A stretch of 64,000 bases of DNA, taken from Verrucomicrobiaceae bacterium. GTDB taxonomy: Bacteria > Verrucomicrobiota > Verrucomicrobiia > Verrucomicrobiales > Verrucomicrobiaceae. The notes beneath the pieces were generated by a model. It was not told the DNA's origin, did no database searches, and worked only from the letters and a program-made list of their open reading frames with translations. The stretch covers positions 1 through 64,000 of the forward strand of contig JAIXYN010000077.1 in NCBI GenBank assembly GCA_027490195.1, in the 5' to 3' direction. Shown here in pieces: positions 50,600 to 59,873 of this stretch; within the stretch, counting starts at the first letter, position 1; the number at the start of each line of letters is the position of its first letter. Made by a program: the position numbers and the translations under genes.

Positions 50600-51687
50600 A
50601 TGTTCTCCAAATTCTCCCGCGCGTTCCTCCCGCAGTCTGTGGCATTGGAGATTACTCATGGAATCTCGCCCGGCAACTCCGTGACGTGCACGACATTCAC
50701 TGCAGCTTTCTGGCGGCTGGCACGGGCACGGTCGAGACGGCGGGGGAAACCGAGTTTCCGGTGTTCCGTCTGTCCGAACTCAGCACGTCCGAACTGGTGA
50801 AGTTCCTGGAATACAGGCGGAAAGATTTCGACGCGGTCATTCTGCATATGTCGACCTATGGTTATCAAAAACGTGGCGTGCCGCTGTGGCTTGCCTCCGC
50901 TTGGCGTCAGCTGTCGCAGATGAAAGAGGCTCCGCCTCGAATCACCATGTTTCACGAATTGTATGCTTCCGGCCCTATGTCCAGTTCCGCCTTCTGGCTG
51001 CAGCCGCTGCAAAAGCGTGTGCTGCGTGATGTGGCCTGCGCCTCCAATGCCCTGCGTACGAATCGCCAGCCGTATGCGGACTGGCTTCAGCACCTGCCCG
51101 GGCTGAAGGCTCCGGAGGTGGTGGTCATGCCGGTGTATTCCAATTTCGGCGAGCCTGCTGAGCTGCCCCGCTGGGAGGACAGGGAACCGGCAATGGTGCT
51201 GTTTGCTTGGGGCATTCACAGCGGGGAGAGTCTGCAAACTGTCTTGAGAAAAGCGGCGGACTGCGGCCATCATTTCGGCATTCAACGTCTTCATCTCATC
51301 GGCGGCAAGGAACTGCTGTTGGAAGCTCCCCCGGGCATCGAACTGGTGAGGCATGGATTCATGCAGGCGGAGGCTGTCTCCGGCCTGTTCAGTTCCTGCC
51401 GCATGGCTTACACAGCATACAGTCCGGAACATTTTGGTAAATCGACCCTCATGGCTGCCTTTGCGGCGCATGGTCTGGTGGTCGTCACCCAGGGAAAAAC
51501 ACCTTTTCTCCCGGATGGTCTACAGGATGGGGTGCACGTCTTGAACGAGTCATCCCTGGGAGCTATTTCCAGCGGAGATACTCGGCATCTTGCGGCCATA
51601 AGCAAGGCTGTGCACCAGTGGTATCAGGAGCATTCGCTGAGCAAAAACGCCCGCAGTTATGCTGACCAGATTCGCACTTTGGTGTGA
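50596..51687 (+). CDS. divergent glycosyltransferase-like protein
   Basis: 363 residues. The N-terminus NVLQILPRVPPAVCGIGDYS is that of GT4 proteins of the 'P...GIGDYt' kind. The donor domain is much degenerated: LHLIGGKELLLEAPPGIELV, then SPEHFGKSTLMAAFAAHGLV, where neither glutamate of E-x7-E is present. It may be inactive or have an accessory role. ATGA overlap with the preceding GT; 45 nt to the acyltransferase. Confidence 0.7.
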   Translation: MNVLQILPRVPPAVCGIGDYSWNLARQLRDVHDIHCSFLAAGTGTVETAGETEFPVFRLSELSTSELVKFLEYRRKDFDAVILHMSTYGYQKRGVPLWLASAWRQLSQMKEAPPRITMFHELYASGPMSSSAFWLQPLQKRVLRDVACASNALRTNRQPYADWLQHLPGLKAPEVVVMPVYSNFGEPAELPRWEDREPAMVLFAWGIHSGESLQTVLRKAADCGHHFGIQRLHLIGGKELLLEAPPGIELVRHGFMQAEAVSGLFSSCRMAYTAYSPEHFGKSTLMAAFAAHGLVVVTQGKTPFLPDGLQDGVHVLNESSLGAISSGDTRHLAAISKAVHQWYQEHSLSKNARSYADQIRTLV

Positions 51688-51732
51688 AACGCGCTCTCTT
51701 GACGCCGCCTGGAGGCACGGTCCTTTTCAAAC

Positions 51733-52332
51733 ATGCTTTCGCTCCTGATTTATCTCTACAACCAACGTGGCCGCCCGCCGTGGGGCGGACGGAGGTGGTT
51801 CAAAGCCTGGGCCAAACGCCTGCAGCAGCTGCCCAATCTGCTCAAGCAGGGTTGGTTTCATGCCCGGTTGCGCCGCATGGGGGCCAAGGTTCATCCGATG
51901 GCGTTTTTCTCAGACGCCCGACAGATTTCGGGACAGTTGAGCCAGCTCACCATTGGCGAGCACTGTTTCGTGGGCCGCGCCGAACTGGCCGTGCATGCAA
52001 CACTGACTCTGGGTGCCTGCGTTTGCATCAATGACGGAGTGAAGATCCTGACCGCAAGCCATGATGTGATGGATGCTCAGTGGCGGACGGTGGCGAAACC
52101 GATTGTCATTAAAGACCATGTCTGGATCGCCACCAATGCGCTCATTCTGCCAGGGGTGACCCTGGGGCGCGGCGCGGTGGTGGCCGCCGGAGCCGTGGTG
52201 GTCAAAGATGTGCCTCCTCTGGGGATTGTAGCTGGTAATCCGGCGCGTTTGCTGGATAAATGCCGGGTGGATCATCTCGACTACCAGCCCACGAATTCTC
52301 TGGCTTTGTTTCGCGCATGGCGGTCTTACTAG
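51733..52332 (+). CDS. left-handed beta-helix acetyltransferase (hexapeptide repeat)
   Basis: 199 residues. After a basic N-terminal part, hexapeptide repeats run from about residue 70 to 180: LTIGEHCFVGRAELAVHATL, LTLGACVCINDGVKILTASH (His as likely catalytic base), VIKDHVWIATNALILPGVTL, LGRGAVVAAGAVVVKDVPPL and GIVAGNPARLL. The layout is that of WcaF/colanic-acid-type sugar O-acetyltransferases using acetyl-CoA. GGAGG at 51711-51715 lies a rather distant 17 nt from the start. Fits polymer O-acetylation. Confidence 0.88.
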   Translation: MLSLLIYLYNQRGRPPWGGRRWFKAWAKRLQQLPNLLKQGWFHARLRRMGAKVHPMAFFSDARQISGQLSQLTIGEHCFVGRAELAVHATLTLGACVCINDGVKILTASHDVMDAQWRTVAKPIVIKDHVWIATNALILPGVTLGRGAVVAAGAVVVKDVPPLGIVAGNPARLLDKCRVDHLDYQPTNSLALFRAWRSY

Positions 52333-52356
52333 CTCCGATTTGACTCTAATACCGAT

Positions 52357-53829
52357 ATGACTTGGACCTTTCTTGCCGCCAAGCTGCCGCTGCCCACCTT
52401 GTTCTTGTTTGGGGGCTTTGGGGCTCTGATGATCATTTCCTGGAGCTATTCCAACTGGCGGACTGCGGTCAAGGTTGCTTTCGTTGCAGTGCTGATGGAG
52501 GGAGCCATTCGGAAGTGGATTCTGCCCTCGGGGGAGGAACTGGTGTATTTCCTCAAGGATGTGTTTTTGTTTGGGGCTTATCTGAAGTTTTTCTTTTCTC
52601 CCGATCCTGAAATGCGGGCCTATAGGCTGCGGGTGCCAGGGGGGCTGATTTTCCTCCTGTGTGCCGCAGTCGCATTCAGTGCGCTCAATCCCAACATTGG
52701 TTCAACTCTGCTGGCCGTCTATGGGCTGAAAATTTATTTCATGTATGTGCCGATGGTTTTCATGATGCCCTATTTGTTCCGCAACCAGCAGGAAATGCTC
52801 AAGCAGATGACCTGGTATGCTTTTCTGGCCATTCCCGTCTGTGTGCTGGGCTTTCTCCAATACACCTCCGACCGTTTCAGTGTGATCAACACGTTTGCGT
52901 CGGGCATGAGTGAAACGGGGGCAGTGGGGTTTGGCGTGGGAGACCGGGCGCGAGTCACCGGCACTTTTTCTTACATCACCGGGCACACTACTTTTGTGAT
53001 CATCTTCTTCGCCTTTGTGCTGGCGCTACTCTCTCTGCGAGAGGCGAGGTGGAAGGCCGTGCATTTATTCTTTGTGCTGCCACTGCTGGTGGGCAACGCC
53101 CTCATGAACGGCGCTCGTTCCTCCATTGTCACCATGGCGTTTGTAGGCGCGGGATTTGCAGTGGCTGCGATGAGCGGACGTCTGGCCACCTCACGCAATT
53201 TTCTCATGACCCTCATTGCCGGTGCGATCTTGGCTCTGGGAGGTGCCACTTACTTCTTTGCGGATGCTCTTCTTCACTGGGGAACTCGGTACAACACTGC
53301 CGGTGACACGATGGTTGGCCGCACGGTTGATCATCCGATGGCTGCAATAAGCCTTGCCCTTAAAGAGGGGGGCGCTTTCGGCTATGGCATTGGCACGGCA
53401 CATCCCGCCACCGCCGCGATTCGTACCAAGCTGGCCATCCTGCCGATGAAGAACAAAATTACACCCATGGACAATGAACTGGGCCAGATCATGGCGGAAC
53501 TCGGCGTGTTTGGCTTTGTTGGATGGTATGGTCTGCGACTTCTCCTGGTTGTGCTGGCATGGAAATCCTACCAGCTAGCCCCGCCAGGTATTATCCGTGC
53601 GCTATGTCTGGCGATTTTGCTCATCAGCGGGCCATTCCTGATCATGTCGGTGGTTTATAATCACACAGCCAACTTTTTCATCTTTGCCTTGTCTGGTTTC
53701 GCTTTGATTCCCTTCATTGAACCCACCGTGCAGCGGCGGTTTGCTCCGCGTGGACGCGGAGTGGCGGTGGTTCGCCCTCAAAACGGCCCGTTACTGAGTG
53801 ACAAAAGCGTTGCAGGCAACGGGCGCTGA
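52357..53829 (+). CDS. O-antigen polymerase/ligase-like membrane protein (Wzy/WaaL type)
   Basis: 490 residues with about ten or more membrane helices and one large loop between about residues 300 and 385. That loop has TAGDTMVGRTVDHPMAAISL, FGYGIGTAHPATAAIRTKL and DNELGQIMAELGVFGFVGWY, the 'n..l.ilaElGi.G' pattern of Wzy_C/O-antigen ligase proteins. ALMNGARSSIVTMAFVGAGF precedes it. Probably polymerises the repeat unit outside the inner membrane; distinguishing polymerase from ligase is not possible by sequence alone. Confidence 0.78.
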   Translation: MTWTFLAAKLPLPTLFLFGGFGALMIISWSYSNWRTAVKVAFVAVLMEGAIRKWILPSGEELVYFLKDVFLFGAYLKFFFSPDPEMRAYRLRVPGGLIFLLCAAVAFSALNPNIGSTLLAVYGLKIYFMYVPMVFMMPYLFRNQQEMLKQMTWYAFLAIPVCVLGFLQYTSDRFSVINTFASGMSETGAVGFGVGDRARVTGTFSYITGHTTFVIIFFAFVLALLSLREARWKAVHLFFVLPLLVGNALMNGARSSIVTMAFVGAGFAVAAMSGRLATSRNFLMTLIAGAILALGGATYFFADALLHWGTRYNTAGDTMVGRTVDHPMAAISLALKEGGAFGYGIGTAHPATAAIRTKLAILPMKNKITPMDNELGQIMAELGVFGFVGWYGLRLLLVVLAWKSYQLAPPGIIRALCLAILLISGPFLIMSVVYNHTANFFIFALSGFALIPFIEPTVQRRFAPRGRGVAVVRPQNGPLLSDKSVAGNGR

Positions 53830-53855
53830 AAGAGGTTTAGCAAGGATGATGTTGA

Positions 53856-54773
53856 ATGAACTACATGCGTGACTCTGGCACCTGTCCGGTCACGGCCATC
53901 GTGCCCGCCTGTCGGCGTCAGGACAAACTTTTGGAAACACTCCGCCGAATCCAAAGCTGCCATCCCGCGCCAGCTGAAATTCTGGTGCATGTGGATGGCG
54001 GGGATTCGGTGATTGTGGAAGCCATACGAATGTTTGATCCGGGCATCCGGGTTCTTGTCAGTGACCAACTGCTGGGCCCGGGCGGATCGCGCAACCGGCT
54101 GATCGCGGCAGCAGAGCATGAACTCGTGGCTAATTTTGATGATGATTCGTTCCCTGCTAATCTCGGCTACTTTACCCGGGTGATGGACCTGGCTAAGCAT
54201 TTTCCAGAGGCCGCAATTTTTAGTGCCGCCAGCCACGCCAAAGAGTGGCAGAATCCAAACTTCCAACGAATCGCCGTGCCTTCCGGCTGTGGTTGCGTAT
54301 TTCGCCGGAGTTGGTTTCAACTTACAAAGGGCTTTGTGCCTTTGCCCACCGCCTACAATATGGAGGAAGTGGACATCGGGCTGCAATTGCATGCGCTGGG
54401 AGGAATGATCGTTCATGATCCTCTCCTGCGGGTGGTGCATGACAATGTTCTAATGCGCGAGGTGGATGCAGGCACCAATGCTCTGGTGCTGGCGAACACA
54501 GCTTTGTTCTCTTACCTGCGCTATCCTGTATGGCTCTGGCCGGTGGGAGCCTGGAGTGTGTTGAACCGACTGGTTCTGCTTCTTTGCTGGGGGTGGACAG
54601 CAGGCATTTTAGAGGGCCTGCGCATGGTGCCTGACCATCTGCACAAGCACAAACGATACCGCCGCGAGATCAACAGTCCGAGCATCTTTTCCTGGCTGCT
54701 GTTGAGACGCTTGCCGAAAAATCTGGGAGATGCCCGAATTTTTACCGACGGCGCGACATCTTCAATCAAATGA
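53856..54773 (+). CDS. family 2 glycosyltransferase (2)
   Basis: 305 residues. GT2 fold: TAIVPACRRQDKLLETLRRI, AEILVHVDGGDSVIVEAIRM, GGSRNRLIAAAEHELVANFD with DDDS forming the metal-binding site (FDDDSFP, ~residue 90), and a C-terminal hydrophobic stretch (WPVGAWSVLNRLVLLLCWGW) that may anchor it. Inverting, nucleotide-sugar dependent. In the frame of the next gene, upstream starts overlap this gene, but the SAM gene start chosen lies after its stop. Confidence 0.87.
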   Translation: MNYMRDSGTCPVTAIVPACRRQDKLLETLRRIQSCHPAPAEILVHVDGGDSVIVEAIRMFDPGIRVLVSDQLLGPGGSRNRLIAAAEHELVANFDDDSFPANLGYFTRVMDLAKHFPEAAIFSAASHAKEWQNPNFQRIAVPSGCGCVFRRSWFQLTKGFVPLPTAYNMEEVDIGLQLHALGGMIVHDPLLRVVHDNVLMREVDAGTNALVLANTALFSYLRYPVWLWPVGAWSVLNRLVLLLCWGWTAGILEGLRMVPDHLHKHKRYRREINSPSIFSWLLLRRLPKNLGDARIFTDGATSSIK

Positions 54774-54786
54774 AATTTCTTCAATC

Positions 54787-55581
54787 ATGAGACTGATACA
54801 GAAGTTGGTACGAATATTTTATCCGCTTGGGGCAACCCGTGTTGTGGTGCGCGGTCCATTGAAGGGGCGACGATTTGTGGTTGTCCCAGGAATGGGGGCG
54901 ACGTATGCCTTTGCCGGTGACAGCATCAATTGGAGATTCCTTGCCCAACATGTAAATGAAGGCAATGTTGTTTACGACATAGGAGGTAATTGCGGACAGA
55001 TGGCGCTTTACTTTTCAGAGTGGTCGGGGCTTGGCGGCGCTGTCTATACCTTTGAGCCTGCTCCGCATAATGTGGAAACTTTGCGTAAGAATGTTCAACT
55101 GAACCAGCTGCGCCATGTTGAGATCGTGGCCGCAGCGGTGGCGTCCGACTCAGTGCCGCGCACCTTTTGCTTCGACTCGAATTTGCATACGATGGGAACT
55201 CTGCGTGAAGTAATGATCAAGCCTGAGGCGTGGGCAACGGCCTTTGAGGTTCCATGCGTGACTTTGGATGAGTTTCTCGCTGGTGGCAGACGTCCGCCTC
55301 AGGTGATCAAAATCGATGTGGAGGGTTCCGGACTTGGAGTCATTGAAGGAGCAGCCAAGTTGATCGGGGCATTTTTGCCGAAGATTTATTTTGAACTGCA
55401 TGCGGCAAATGAGAATGCTCCGGAACTTCAAGCAGTAAGAATGTTGCGGGAGCGCTGGGGCTACCGGTTGTTTGATTTGAATGGCGTTGAGCAGAAGAAT
55501 CCGGTCCCCATGTGGGGGGGCGCTTTATGGTGTGTGCCTGTTACGGGAGTCAGGGACCAGGCCGGTCATAGGAATGGATGA
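54787..55581 (+). CDS. FkbM-family methyltransferase (5)
   Basis: 264 residues from the ATG at 54787; upstream in-frame starts fall inside the GT2 gene. NVVYDIGGNCGQMALYFSEW is motif I, YTFEPAPHNVETLRKNVQLN motif II, and PPQVIKIDVEGSGLGVIEGA the FkbM signature, with Ser-Gly at the usual Ala-Glu. Terminal FDLNGVEQKNPVPMWGGALW. Probably acts on a sugar hydroxyl. 21 nt or so before the next FkbM gene. Confidence 0.87.
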   Translation: MRLIQKLVRIFYPLGATRVVVRGPLKGRRFVVVPGMGATYAFAGDSINWRFLAQHVNEGNVVYDIGGNCGQMALYFSEWSGLGGAVYTFEPAPHNVETLRKNVQLNQLRHVEIVAAAVASDSVPRTFCFDSNLHTMGTLREVMIKPEAWATAFEVPCVTLDEFLAGGRRPPQVIKIDVEGSGLGVIEGAAKLIGAFLPKIYFELHAANENAPELQAVRMLRERWGYRLFDLNGVEQKNPVPMWGGALWCVPVTGVRDQAGHRNG

Positions 55582-55626
55582 CTCGAATTCCAGCACCCAA
55601 GCATGGGTTTTGGGAGAGTAACGAAA

Positions 55627-56460
55627 ATGGGATTCATCAAAATAACCTCCGCATTTAAGCATGCCTTTGATGAAGGTCGGCAGGCGGCTGAGAAGGCCGC
55701 AGATACTGATTCAGCGCGGCGATTGCGTTTCGATTATTTTTGGACCCGATTGTTGCGTCTGGTACAACTGCCTGGTTACAACAAAGCGCGACGGGTGAAC
55801 CTCTGTGGTATGTATATGAGCTATCGATTCAATAGGGGTGATCTGCAGAGTCTGCGTGAAGTGTTCATGGAGGAAGTGTACTCCTGTGACCTGCCCTTTG
55901 CCCCCCGAACTCTTCTCGATTTGGGTGCCAATATTGGTCTGGCATCGCTTTGGTTCTCCCAGCAAGCCAAAGCCAGCCAAATTTCAGAGCTTTTTCTGTT
56001 GGCCGTGGAACCCGATTCTAGAAATGCATCGGTGGTCGAAATCAACTTTCGCGACAACCTCGTTTCGGGCGAGGTGGTGCGGGCGGCGGTGGGCCAGAGG
56101 TCCGGGGAAGCATGGTTTGAAGCGCGGGCTGAGTCAAATCTGGGACGTGTTTCCAGCGAAGCCTTAAAAGGCACAAAGATCCGCGTGCCGGTGGTTGGCA
56201 TTCGAGACCTGCTGGATCGCTTTCCTGAGGGGCGGGTCGATCTAGTGAAGATGGACATCGAAGGCGGGGAAGAGGTGCTGCTGAGTCATGACACGGACTG
56301 GCTCGCGAGAGTGAAGGCCCTCATCGTGGAGTGGCACGATGACCGGGCGGATTCTCGTCCGCTCATCCGGAATGTCGAAGCGGCGGGTTTTGTCCACCGG
56401 CGGATCAACGAGGGTCGGCAGGACAATCTCAGTTTGTTTTATCGGTTGGCTGACAGTTAG
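55627..56460 (+). CDS. FkbM-family methyltransferase (6)
   Basis: 277 residues from the ATG at 55627, chosen because GGGAG (55612-55616) stands about 10 nt before it; an in-frame ATG at 55603 would add eight residues. PRTLLDLGANIGLASLWFSQ is motif I, AVEPDSRNASVVEINFRDNL motif II, and VDLVKMDIEGGEEVLLSHDT the FkbM signature. ALIVEWHDDRADSRPLIRN follows. Directly after another FkbM gene but not closely similar to it. Confidence 0.88.
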   Translation: MGFIKITSAFKHAFDEGRQAAEKAADTDSARRLRFDYFWTRLLRLVQLPGYNKARRVNLCGMYMSYRFNRGDLQSLREVFMEEVYSCDLPFAPRTLLDLGANIGLASLWFSQQAKASQISELFLLAVEPDSRNASVVEINFRDNLVSGEVVRAAVGQRSGEAWFEARAESNLGRVSSEALKGTKIRVPVVGIRDLLDRFPEGRVDLVKMDIEGGEEVLLSHDTDWLARVKALIVEWHDDRADSRPLIRNVEAAGFVHRRINEGRQDNLSLFYRLADS

Positions 56461-56507
56461 GCCCAAGGTCTATCAGATTGAACCCCTCTCAAACCGGCTT
56501 CCCTTTC

Positions 56508-57491
56508 ATGAAACGTGCGCTTATCACCGGCATCACCGGCCAGGATGGATTCTATCTGGCGGAATACCTGCTGGGCCTTGGGTACGAGGTGCATGGGCTG
56601 GCGCGACAAACCGGGCTTGAGCACATCCGGAGCAATCTGCTGCAAGATGTGCCGCCAGAGCTTTACCAGCGCTGTCAGCTTCATGCGGTGAGTCTGGATA
56701 ATTTTCCCGGTCTCTACCGTTTGATTTCCAAGACGCCGTTTGATGAATGCTACCACCTTGCGGCCTCAAGTTTCGTTGGCGAACGGCTGGCGGATGGCTA
56801 TCAGACCATTCAAAACAACATAGCCAGCACTCATTATCTGCTTGCGGCCTTGAACGAATTCCAGCCGAAGTGCCGGTTCTATTTTGCCGGATCCAGCGAA
56901 ATGTTTGGCCGCCCCAAGATGGCGCCGCAGACCGAAGATACGCCGCTCAACCCGCGCAGCGCCTATGGCATCAGCAAGGTGGCGGGCTACCATCTGGCGA
57001 GAAATTACCGCGAAAGCTATGGGATGTTCTGCGGCGTGGGCATTCTGTACAATCACGAAAGTCCAAGACGGCGTCCGGAGTTTGTGACACGCAAGATTTC
57101 AATGGCCGCCGCACGCATTTCCCTGGGAGCAACGGACAAGCTACAGTTGGGCAATGTGGAAGGCCGCCGCGACTGGGGATATGCACCGGACTACGTCAAA
57201 GCCATGCATGCGATTCTCAACCACGATGAACCCAAGGACTTCGTTGTGGCCACGGGCATTTTGCATAGCGTGGCAGACATCTGCGAGGCTGCTTTTTCAC
57301 ATGTTGGATTGGAATGGAGAGATCATGTGGTCACCAGCGAGACCTTTTACCGGAATGAAGAGGATGTGCCGCTGGTGGGATCTGCGTTGAAGATCGAACG
57401 TGAAATTGGCTGGCGGCCGATCACACCCTTCAAGAAGATCATTTGTCAGATGGTGGACGCGGATCTGGCGCGGTTGAAGCAGCCCACATGA
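56508..57491 (+). CDS. gmd: GDP-mannose 4,6-dehydratase
   Basis: Converts GDP-mannose to GDP-4-keto-6-deoxymannose, precursor of GDP-fucose, rhamnose or perosamine. 327 residues from the ATG at 56508 (a TTG at 56478 would add ten), slightly short for the family. Motifs: ITGITGQDGFYLAEYLLGLG (Phe replaces the usual Ser), SSEMFG (129-134), Y153-G-I-S-K157, NHESPRRRPEFVTRKIS and GNVEGRRDWGYAPDYVKAMH. The NADP-contacting HLAASSFVGERL region differs from E. coli Gmd. No GDP-fucose synthase or Rmd is in the window. Confidence 0.88.
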   Translation: MKRALITGITGQDGFYLAEYLLGLGYEVHGLARQTGLEHIRSNLLQDVPPELYQRCQLHAVSLDNFPGLYRLISKTPFDECYHLAASSFVGERLADGYQTIQNNIASTHYLLAALNEFQPKCRFYFAGSSEMFGRPKMAPQTEDTPLNPRSAYGISKVAGYHLARNYRESYGMFCGVGILYNHESPRRRPEFVTRKISMAAARISLGATDKLQLGNVEGRRDWGYAPDYVKAMHAILNHDEPKDFVVATGILHSVADICEAAFSHVGLEWRDHVVTSETFYRNEEDVPLVGSALKIEREIGWRPITPFKKIICQMVDADLARLKQPT

Positions 57492-57590
57492 CTAAGCTGG
57501 GCTGGCTCTCCTGGTCCTTGAAAAAACTTTACCCCATGCCTGGCTGCCTGCTTTTACAGCAACGGACAGAGTGCAGCCAACGAACCTTCG

Positions 57591-59873
57591 ATGAATTCTG
57601 ATCAGTCAGACAGACAGCCGTTACCGGTGGTCTTCATATCGAAAATTCCCTCACCGTATATGGTGGAACTGTTCGATGAACTGGCGCGCCAGGGCGATTG
57701 TTTGCCGTTTGTGATTTATCTCAGCGGCTCCATCTCTGACCGCCCCTGGGATCGGTTGCCGATCCATCATGACCATCTCATTCTTGATTCTACGGAAGGA
57801 GGATGGAAAGAGGCCATGCCAAGGATCTTGGAGGCACCGCTTGTGGTTTTCTCATATTACACAAGTCCGTTCGCCTTGGTTGCATTGCATCGCCGTGCCC
57901 TGACTGGCGCACCCATGGTTTACTGGGGAGAACGACCGGGATTCCTGCGCCTCGGCTGGTTTGGACGGCTGGTGCGGCGTTTCTTGCTGCGTCCTCTGCG
58001 CAATAAAAAGGTGCCCATTTGGGGCGTCGGTGAGTTTGGACTGGAAGGTTACCGACAGGAATATGGGGATGAGCGAACTTATCTCAATTTGTCATATGCT
58101 TCGAACTTGGAGCCACACCTAGCAGTCAATCGTCCGAGGGAAAATGCCGAGCAGGAGCTGAGATTCGTGTTCTCAGGTGCCTTTGTACCCCGCAAAGGAG
58201 TGACCTGCCTCGCACGCGCCTTCGTCACGCTAGCGCAGGAAGACGCACGTCTGAAACTGGTGTTGCTGGGAGACGGTCCGCTGCGCGAGAAACTGGAGCA
58301 TATCCTGGAGCCGGTGAAGCGGCAGGTGACCTGGAAGGGGTTTGTCAAATGGCGTGACCTGCCTCGGGAGTACTCCGCAGGAGATGTTCTCTGCCTGCCT
58401 TCGCGGTACGACGGCTGGGGCATGGTCGTGGTGGAGGCGTTGGCGTCTGGCATGCCGGTTATCGCGACTAGTCAGGTCGGTGCCGCGCGTGAACTTATCC
58501 GCACAGGTGAAACCGGCTGGCTTGTACCGCCCAATGATGAAAAGGCGCTGGTGGATGCGTTACGCGCTGCTGCGGCAGCCGGGGTGGCACGCTTGTCGGA
58601 AATGGGTGAGCGAGGCAGGCAATCTGCGGCCTTCTATGATGTGAAGCCTCTCGCAAAAAGGCTGGTGGATGCGGCGGAGGGCATCTTGCGGCAGAACTGG
58701 ATTGTCTGGGAGCGTCCACGAGCGTGCCGTTTGCTGCCGCGGCGCGTGGTCCTTCTTGCCAACTATCTTCCAGACAAGCAGTTCAGCATGCAGCGTTACG
58801 CAGCCCTGCTTGAAAAAGGGCTGGCCTCCCAAGGTCTGGAGGTGATCACCCTCAGGCCTCCGGTCCTTGCAGGACGTCTGCTGCCGTTGTTCCGCATTTT
58901 TCGCAAGCAATTCGGTTACCTGGATAAGTTCATCCTCTATCCCTTCATGTTGCGTGCGCTGGCCGTGAAATGGTCACACAGTGACAATGAACTGGTACAT
59001 CTATTGGACCAGGGCAATGGAGTTTACCTTCAGGCCCTTGCAGGTGTCCGCCATCTGGTGACTTGTCACGATTTGATTGCCGCCAAGGCGGGTTCAGGCA
59101 GGTCAACTGCCATCCATTCTGCGGGTCTGGTCGGTAAAGAGTCGGCCTATCAGAAAATGAACATGGGTGCTCTTACAAAAGCTTCATGGTATGCTTGTGT
59201 TTCTGAGGCCACGCGGGAGGACTGCATCCGAGTTCTTGGGGTGCTGCGGGAGCGTTGCGAGGTTATCTACAACCCTCTGGATCCCTTCTTTCTCCAGCCG
59301 GCGGGAGAGCGCCCAGATCAGCTTCCGCCACGCTTTCTCGTGCACGTAGGGAACTCCAGTTGGTACAAAAATCGTTCCGGACTCTTTCGAATTTATGGCG
59401 AGCTTCGCAAGCTTGGCTGCGAACTGCCTCTGGTGGTGATGGGGGCTGCCATCACTGCAGAAGAGCGAAAATGGATGCAGCGCCTTGATGTCGAGCGGCA
59501 TGTGATCCTTGTCGTCCAGCCTGAAGATGCTGCGATTCGCGCCGCTTATGCGCATGCTGTCGCATTGATTTTCCCTTCACTCGAAGAAGGCTTCGGCTGG
59601 CCGGTGTTGGAATCCCAGGCCCAGGGCTGCCCTGTCTTTACCACGGGCTGCCGACCTATGACCGAAGCCGGAGGCACCACGGCCTCATACATCGATCCCA
59701 ATGATCCTGTCGGCGCGGCTGCCGAGATCATGCGCCAGATCGCAAAGGGCGGACGTGACGCTGACTCGGTGGCAGCGAGAAAAGATCACGCGGCGAGTTT
59801 CACGATGGAACGATTTATCAACGGCTACCTGGATCTTTACGAGAAGATCATGATCTCAAAGATCGCAAATTAA
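57591..59873 (+). CDS. two-domain glycosyltransferase (GT4-GT4 fusion)
   Basis: 760 residues containing two complete GT-B units. The first (~1-372) opens PVVFISKIPSPYMVELFDEL, has RFVFSGAFVPRKGVTCLARA and LCLPSRYDGWGMVVVEALAS (Asp for the first Glu). The second (~384-760) opens RRVVLLANYLPDKQFSMQRY and has FLVHVGNSSWYKNRSGLFRI and IFPSLEEGFGWPVLESQAQG with a full E-x7-E, of the mannosyl/glucosyl 'EGFG.PvlE' type. One polypeptide could add two successive sugars. Preceded by a 99-nt gap; overlaps the next gene by one base (TAATG). Confidence 0.9.
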   Translation: MNSDQSDRQPLPVVFISKIPSPYMVELFDELARQGDCLPFVIYLSGSISDRPWDRLPIHHDHLILDSTEGGWKEAMPRILEAPLVVFSYYTSPFALVALHRRALTGAPMVYWGERPGFLRLGWFGRLVRRFLLRPLRNKKVPIWGVGEFGLEGYRQEYGDERTYLNLSYASNLEPHLAVNRPRENAEQELRFVFSGAFVPRKGVTCLARAFVTLAQEDARLKLVLLGDGPLREKLEHILEPVKRQVTWKGFVKWRDLPREYSAGDVLCLPSRYDGWGMVVVEALASGMPVIATSQVGAARELIRTGETGWLVPPNDEKALVDALRAAAAAGVARLSEMGERGRQSAAFYDVKPLAKRLVDAAEGILRQNWIVWERPRACRLLPRRVVLLANYLPDKQFSMQRYAALLEKGLASQGLEVITLRPPVLAGRLLPLFRIFRKQFGYLDKFILYPFMLRALAVKWSHSDNELVHLLDQGNGVYLQALAGVRHLVTCHDLIAAKAGSGRSTAIHSAGLVGKESAYQKMNMGALTKASWYACVSEATREDCIRVLGVLRERCEVIYNPLDPFFLQPAGERPDQLPPRFLVHVGNSSWYKNRSGLFRIYGELRKLGCELPLVVMGAAITAEERKWMQRLDVERHVILVVQPEDAAIRAAYAHAVALIFPSLEEGFGWPVLESQAQGCPVFTTGCRPMTEAGGTTASYIDPNDPVGAAAEIMRQIAKGGRDADSVAARKDHAASFTMERFINGYLDLYEKIMISKIAN

